64,000 nt of DNA from Sphingobacteriaceae bacterium (GTDB taxonomy: Bacteria > Bacteroidota > Bacteroidia > UBA7662). The stretch spans positions 1-64,000 of the forward strand of contig JAUXNJ010000042.1 of NCBI GenBank assembly GCA_030682795.1. Reading direction: 5' to 3'. The notes beneath the pieces are model-generated. The model ran no database searches. It worked only from the letters and a program-made list of their open reading frames with translations, and was not told the origin of the DNA. Shown here in pieces: positions 63,138 through 64,000 of the stretch. The position numbers and the translations under genes were made by a program. Within the stretch, counting starts at the first letter, position 1; every line of letters starts with the position of its first letter.

Positions 63138-63194
63138 TTAATAAGGCCAGCTCATGATGCCATTCCTCACCGGTGGTTGAGCCTGTCGAAACCC
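63138..63194 (-). repeat. Repeat caccggtggttgagc-ytgtcgaaacc plus rhodanese tail, copy B
   Basis: The repeat is at 63168-63194. Right beside it, 63138-63161 reads G-I-M-S-W-P-Y-stop on the minus strand, a perfect protein match to the last residues of the rhodanese gene at 63220-63549 (GGIMSWPY). So the end of that gene is present twice, with the repeat between the two ends. Confidence 0.75.
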
Positions 63195-63219
63195 GGTGTT
63201 TCCAATGCACTCGTTTTGC

Positions 63220-63549
63220 TCAATACGGCCAGCTCATGATACCACCACTGAGGTTGTACACCTGAAACCCTTGCGCAGCCATGTGGTTACAGGCCATACC
63301 AGAGCGTGCACCAGAACGGCAATACACGTAGTAAGTTTTGCTTTTGTCGAGCGCAGCCACTTTTTTGCCAAAATCAGCCGAACTCACATTGATGTTTTTG
63401 GCGCCTTTGATTTTGTCGCCCGCAAATTCACCCGGCGAACGCACGTCTAATAATACAGCTTTCGGGTCTTTGGCCAAGCCGGCTTTAAAATCGGCGGCCG
63501 ACAAACTTTCGTAATTTTTCTTGAAGAGATTTTTGAAGAAATTTAACAT
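63220..63549 (-). CDS. Rhodanese-like sulfurtransferase
   Basis: 109 residues, single rhodanese domain. LLDVRSPGEFAGDKIKGAKN is the CH2A-like start and [17 protein letters not shown] the active-site loop with Cys. The N-terminus (MLNFFKNLFKKNY) is a short amphipathic segment that may touch the membrane. It is downstream of the Crp/Fnr gene by about 80 bases and upstream of trxA, so the operon is likely under that regulator. Confidence 0.9.
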   Translation of the reverse strand: MLNFFKNLFKKNYESLSAADFKAGLAKDPKAVLLDVRSPGEFAGDKIKGAKNINVSSADFGKKVAALDKSKTYYVYCRSGARSGMACNHMAAQGFQVYNLSGGIMSWPY

Positions 63550-63627
63550 AGGTGCTTTGTTGGCTTATTCCAACATCGATACAAATATCGGTAGGCAAGC
63601 GGCCATGATTGGTCACCAAAGTTACAC

Positions 63628-64000
63628 TTAGGCCATCAATACATTTAATTTCACAATTTCAATCTGATTGCGGTGCAGCTTCACATAGCCTTTGTTCTCT
63701 AAAGCCTTCAGCAAACGCGAAATCACCACCCGCGAACTGCCCAAATCACGCGCAATTTCTTCGTGGGTATGGTTGATAAGGTTGCCTTTTAGACTTTGCT
63801 GTTGTTTTTTGAGGTAAAAAACCAAACGCTCGTCCATGCTCTTAAAAGCCACTTGGTCTAGGGCCTCTAATACCTCTTCAAAGCGCTGTCGGTAGGTCTG
63901 CAGCACAAATTGGTACCACGAGCTGTGGTGCTGCATCAAATCATCCATCACACTCAACGATACAATCAATACCTCGGTTTCTTCATCGGCAATGGCGGTG
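63628..64000 (-). CDS. Crp/Fnr family regulator, C-terminal part (gene runs off the window)
   Basis: About 123 residues are visible in frame to the window edge (reading TAIADEETEVLIVSLSVMDD from the edge). The last strand of the cyclic-nucleotide-binding-type sensor domain, the long dimer helix and the Crp-type helix-turn-helix (THEEIARDLGSSRVVISRLL, then KALENKGYVKL) are clear. No cysteines for an iron-sulfur cluster are in the visible part. It likely controls the rhodanese-thioredoxin genes behind it. The start lies beyond 64000. Confidence 0.88.
   Translation of the reverse strand, partial: TAIADEETEVLIVSLSVMDDLMQHHSSWYQFVLQTYRQRFEEVLEALDQVAFKSMDERLVFYLKKQQQSLKGNLINHTHEEIARDLGSSRVVISRLLKALENKGYVKLHRNQIEIVKLNVLMA

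Noticed and set aside
1-64000. tRNA, rRNA or known riboswitch
   Set aside because: No cloverleaf-like sequence with a GGTTCRA T-loop, no rRNA stretch and no riboswitch consensus was noticed on either strand; a covariance search would be needed to be certain.

Overview
The window reads as a chromosomal segment of a Bacteroidota bacterium. The evidence is: two type IX secretion C-terminal sorting domains of type A and one of the gliding-motility (type B) kind, Bacteroidota-style promoters (TTTG, about 20 bases, then TAnnTTTG or TAnnTTTA), DUF3526 ABC permeases, YceI, DUF2911 and DUF6132 proteins, outer-membrane beta-barrel proteins, and the absence of Shine-Dalgarno sequences in front of most starts. 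The lineage below phylum cannot be fixed from the window; cyanophycin genes and a lycopene-to-retinal enzyme would fit a saprospirian or chitinophagalian relative, but that is a guess.

Layout. 0-6.8 kb: a secreted propeller-like T9SS protein, intergenic hairpin repeats and a GH92 alpha-mannosidase. 6.9-8.4 kb: debris (a DUF4143-type ATPase tail, a 5'-truncated hipA, and a duplicated scrap of the GH92 5' end). 8.4-19.2 kb: an AT-rich accessory island with a Fic protein, a predicted PD-(D/E)XK nuclease, a HEPN-like protein, a type IIG restriction-modification enzyme with an overlapping membrane protein gene, a PIN-GNAT-EVE-like fusion with an ASCH partner, and a 44-residue Lys/Ser/Ala-rich peptide. 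19.4-25.6 kb: envelope proteins, an HTH/PIN toxin-antitoxin pair, an M6-like metalloprotease and a broken ParDE-like pair. 25.9-29.4 kb: an ABC exporter operon (ATPase plus two DUF3526 permeases), flanked by a full YkgJ gene and an internally deleted YkgJ remnant. 30.3-39.4 kb: a frameshifted secreted protein, GH2 beta-mannosidase, CutC, glycosylasparaginase, a GxxExxY protein and GH20 hexosaminidase. 39.5-46 kb: a lectin-like T9SS type B protein, a lysyl-oxidase-domain T9SS protein and a lycopene cyclase fused to a Blh beta-carotene dioxygenase. 46-51.6 kb: DUF2911, DUF3820, cyanophycin synthetase, cyanophycinase and isoaspartyl peptidase. 51.7-61 kb: two YceI proteins with a porin-like protein, RluE and a giant CheB-CheR-PAS histidine kinase. 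62.3-64 kb: a rhodanese/thioredoxin operon behind a Crp/Fnr regulator.

How genes work together. GH92 alpha-mannosidase, GH2 beta-mannosidase, GH20 hexosaminidase and glycosylasparaginase together cover most bonds of a high-mannose N-glycan down to the Asn link. CphA, CphB and the isoaspartyl peptidase make a complete cyanophycin storage-and-recovery loop. The CrtY-Blh fusion should convert lycopene to beta-carotene and cleave it to retinal, implying a rhodopsin elsewhere in the genome.

The most interesting unexplained features are the nine-copy intergenic repeat family whose hairpin keeps base pairing through compensatory changes, the shared TGCAAC-N3-GTTGCA palindrome before two separate transcription units, the PIN-GNAT-EVE/ASCH pair, and the CrtY-Blh fusion.
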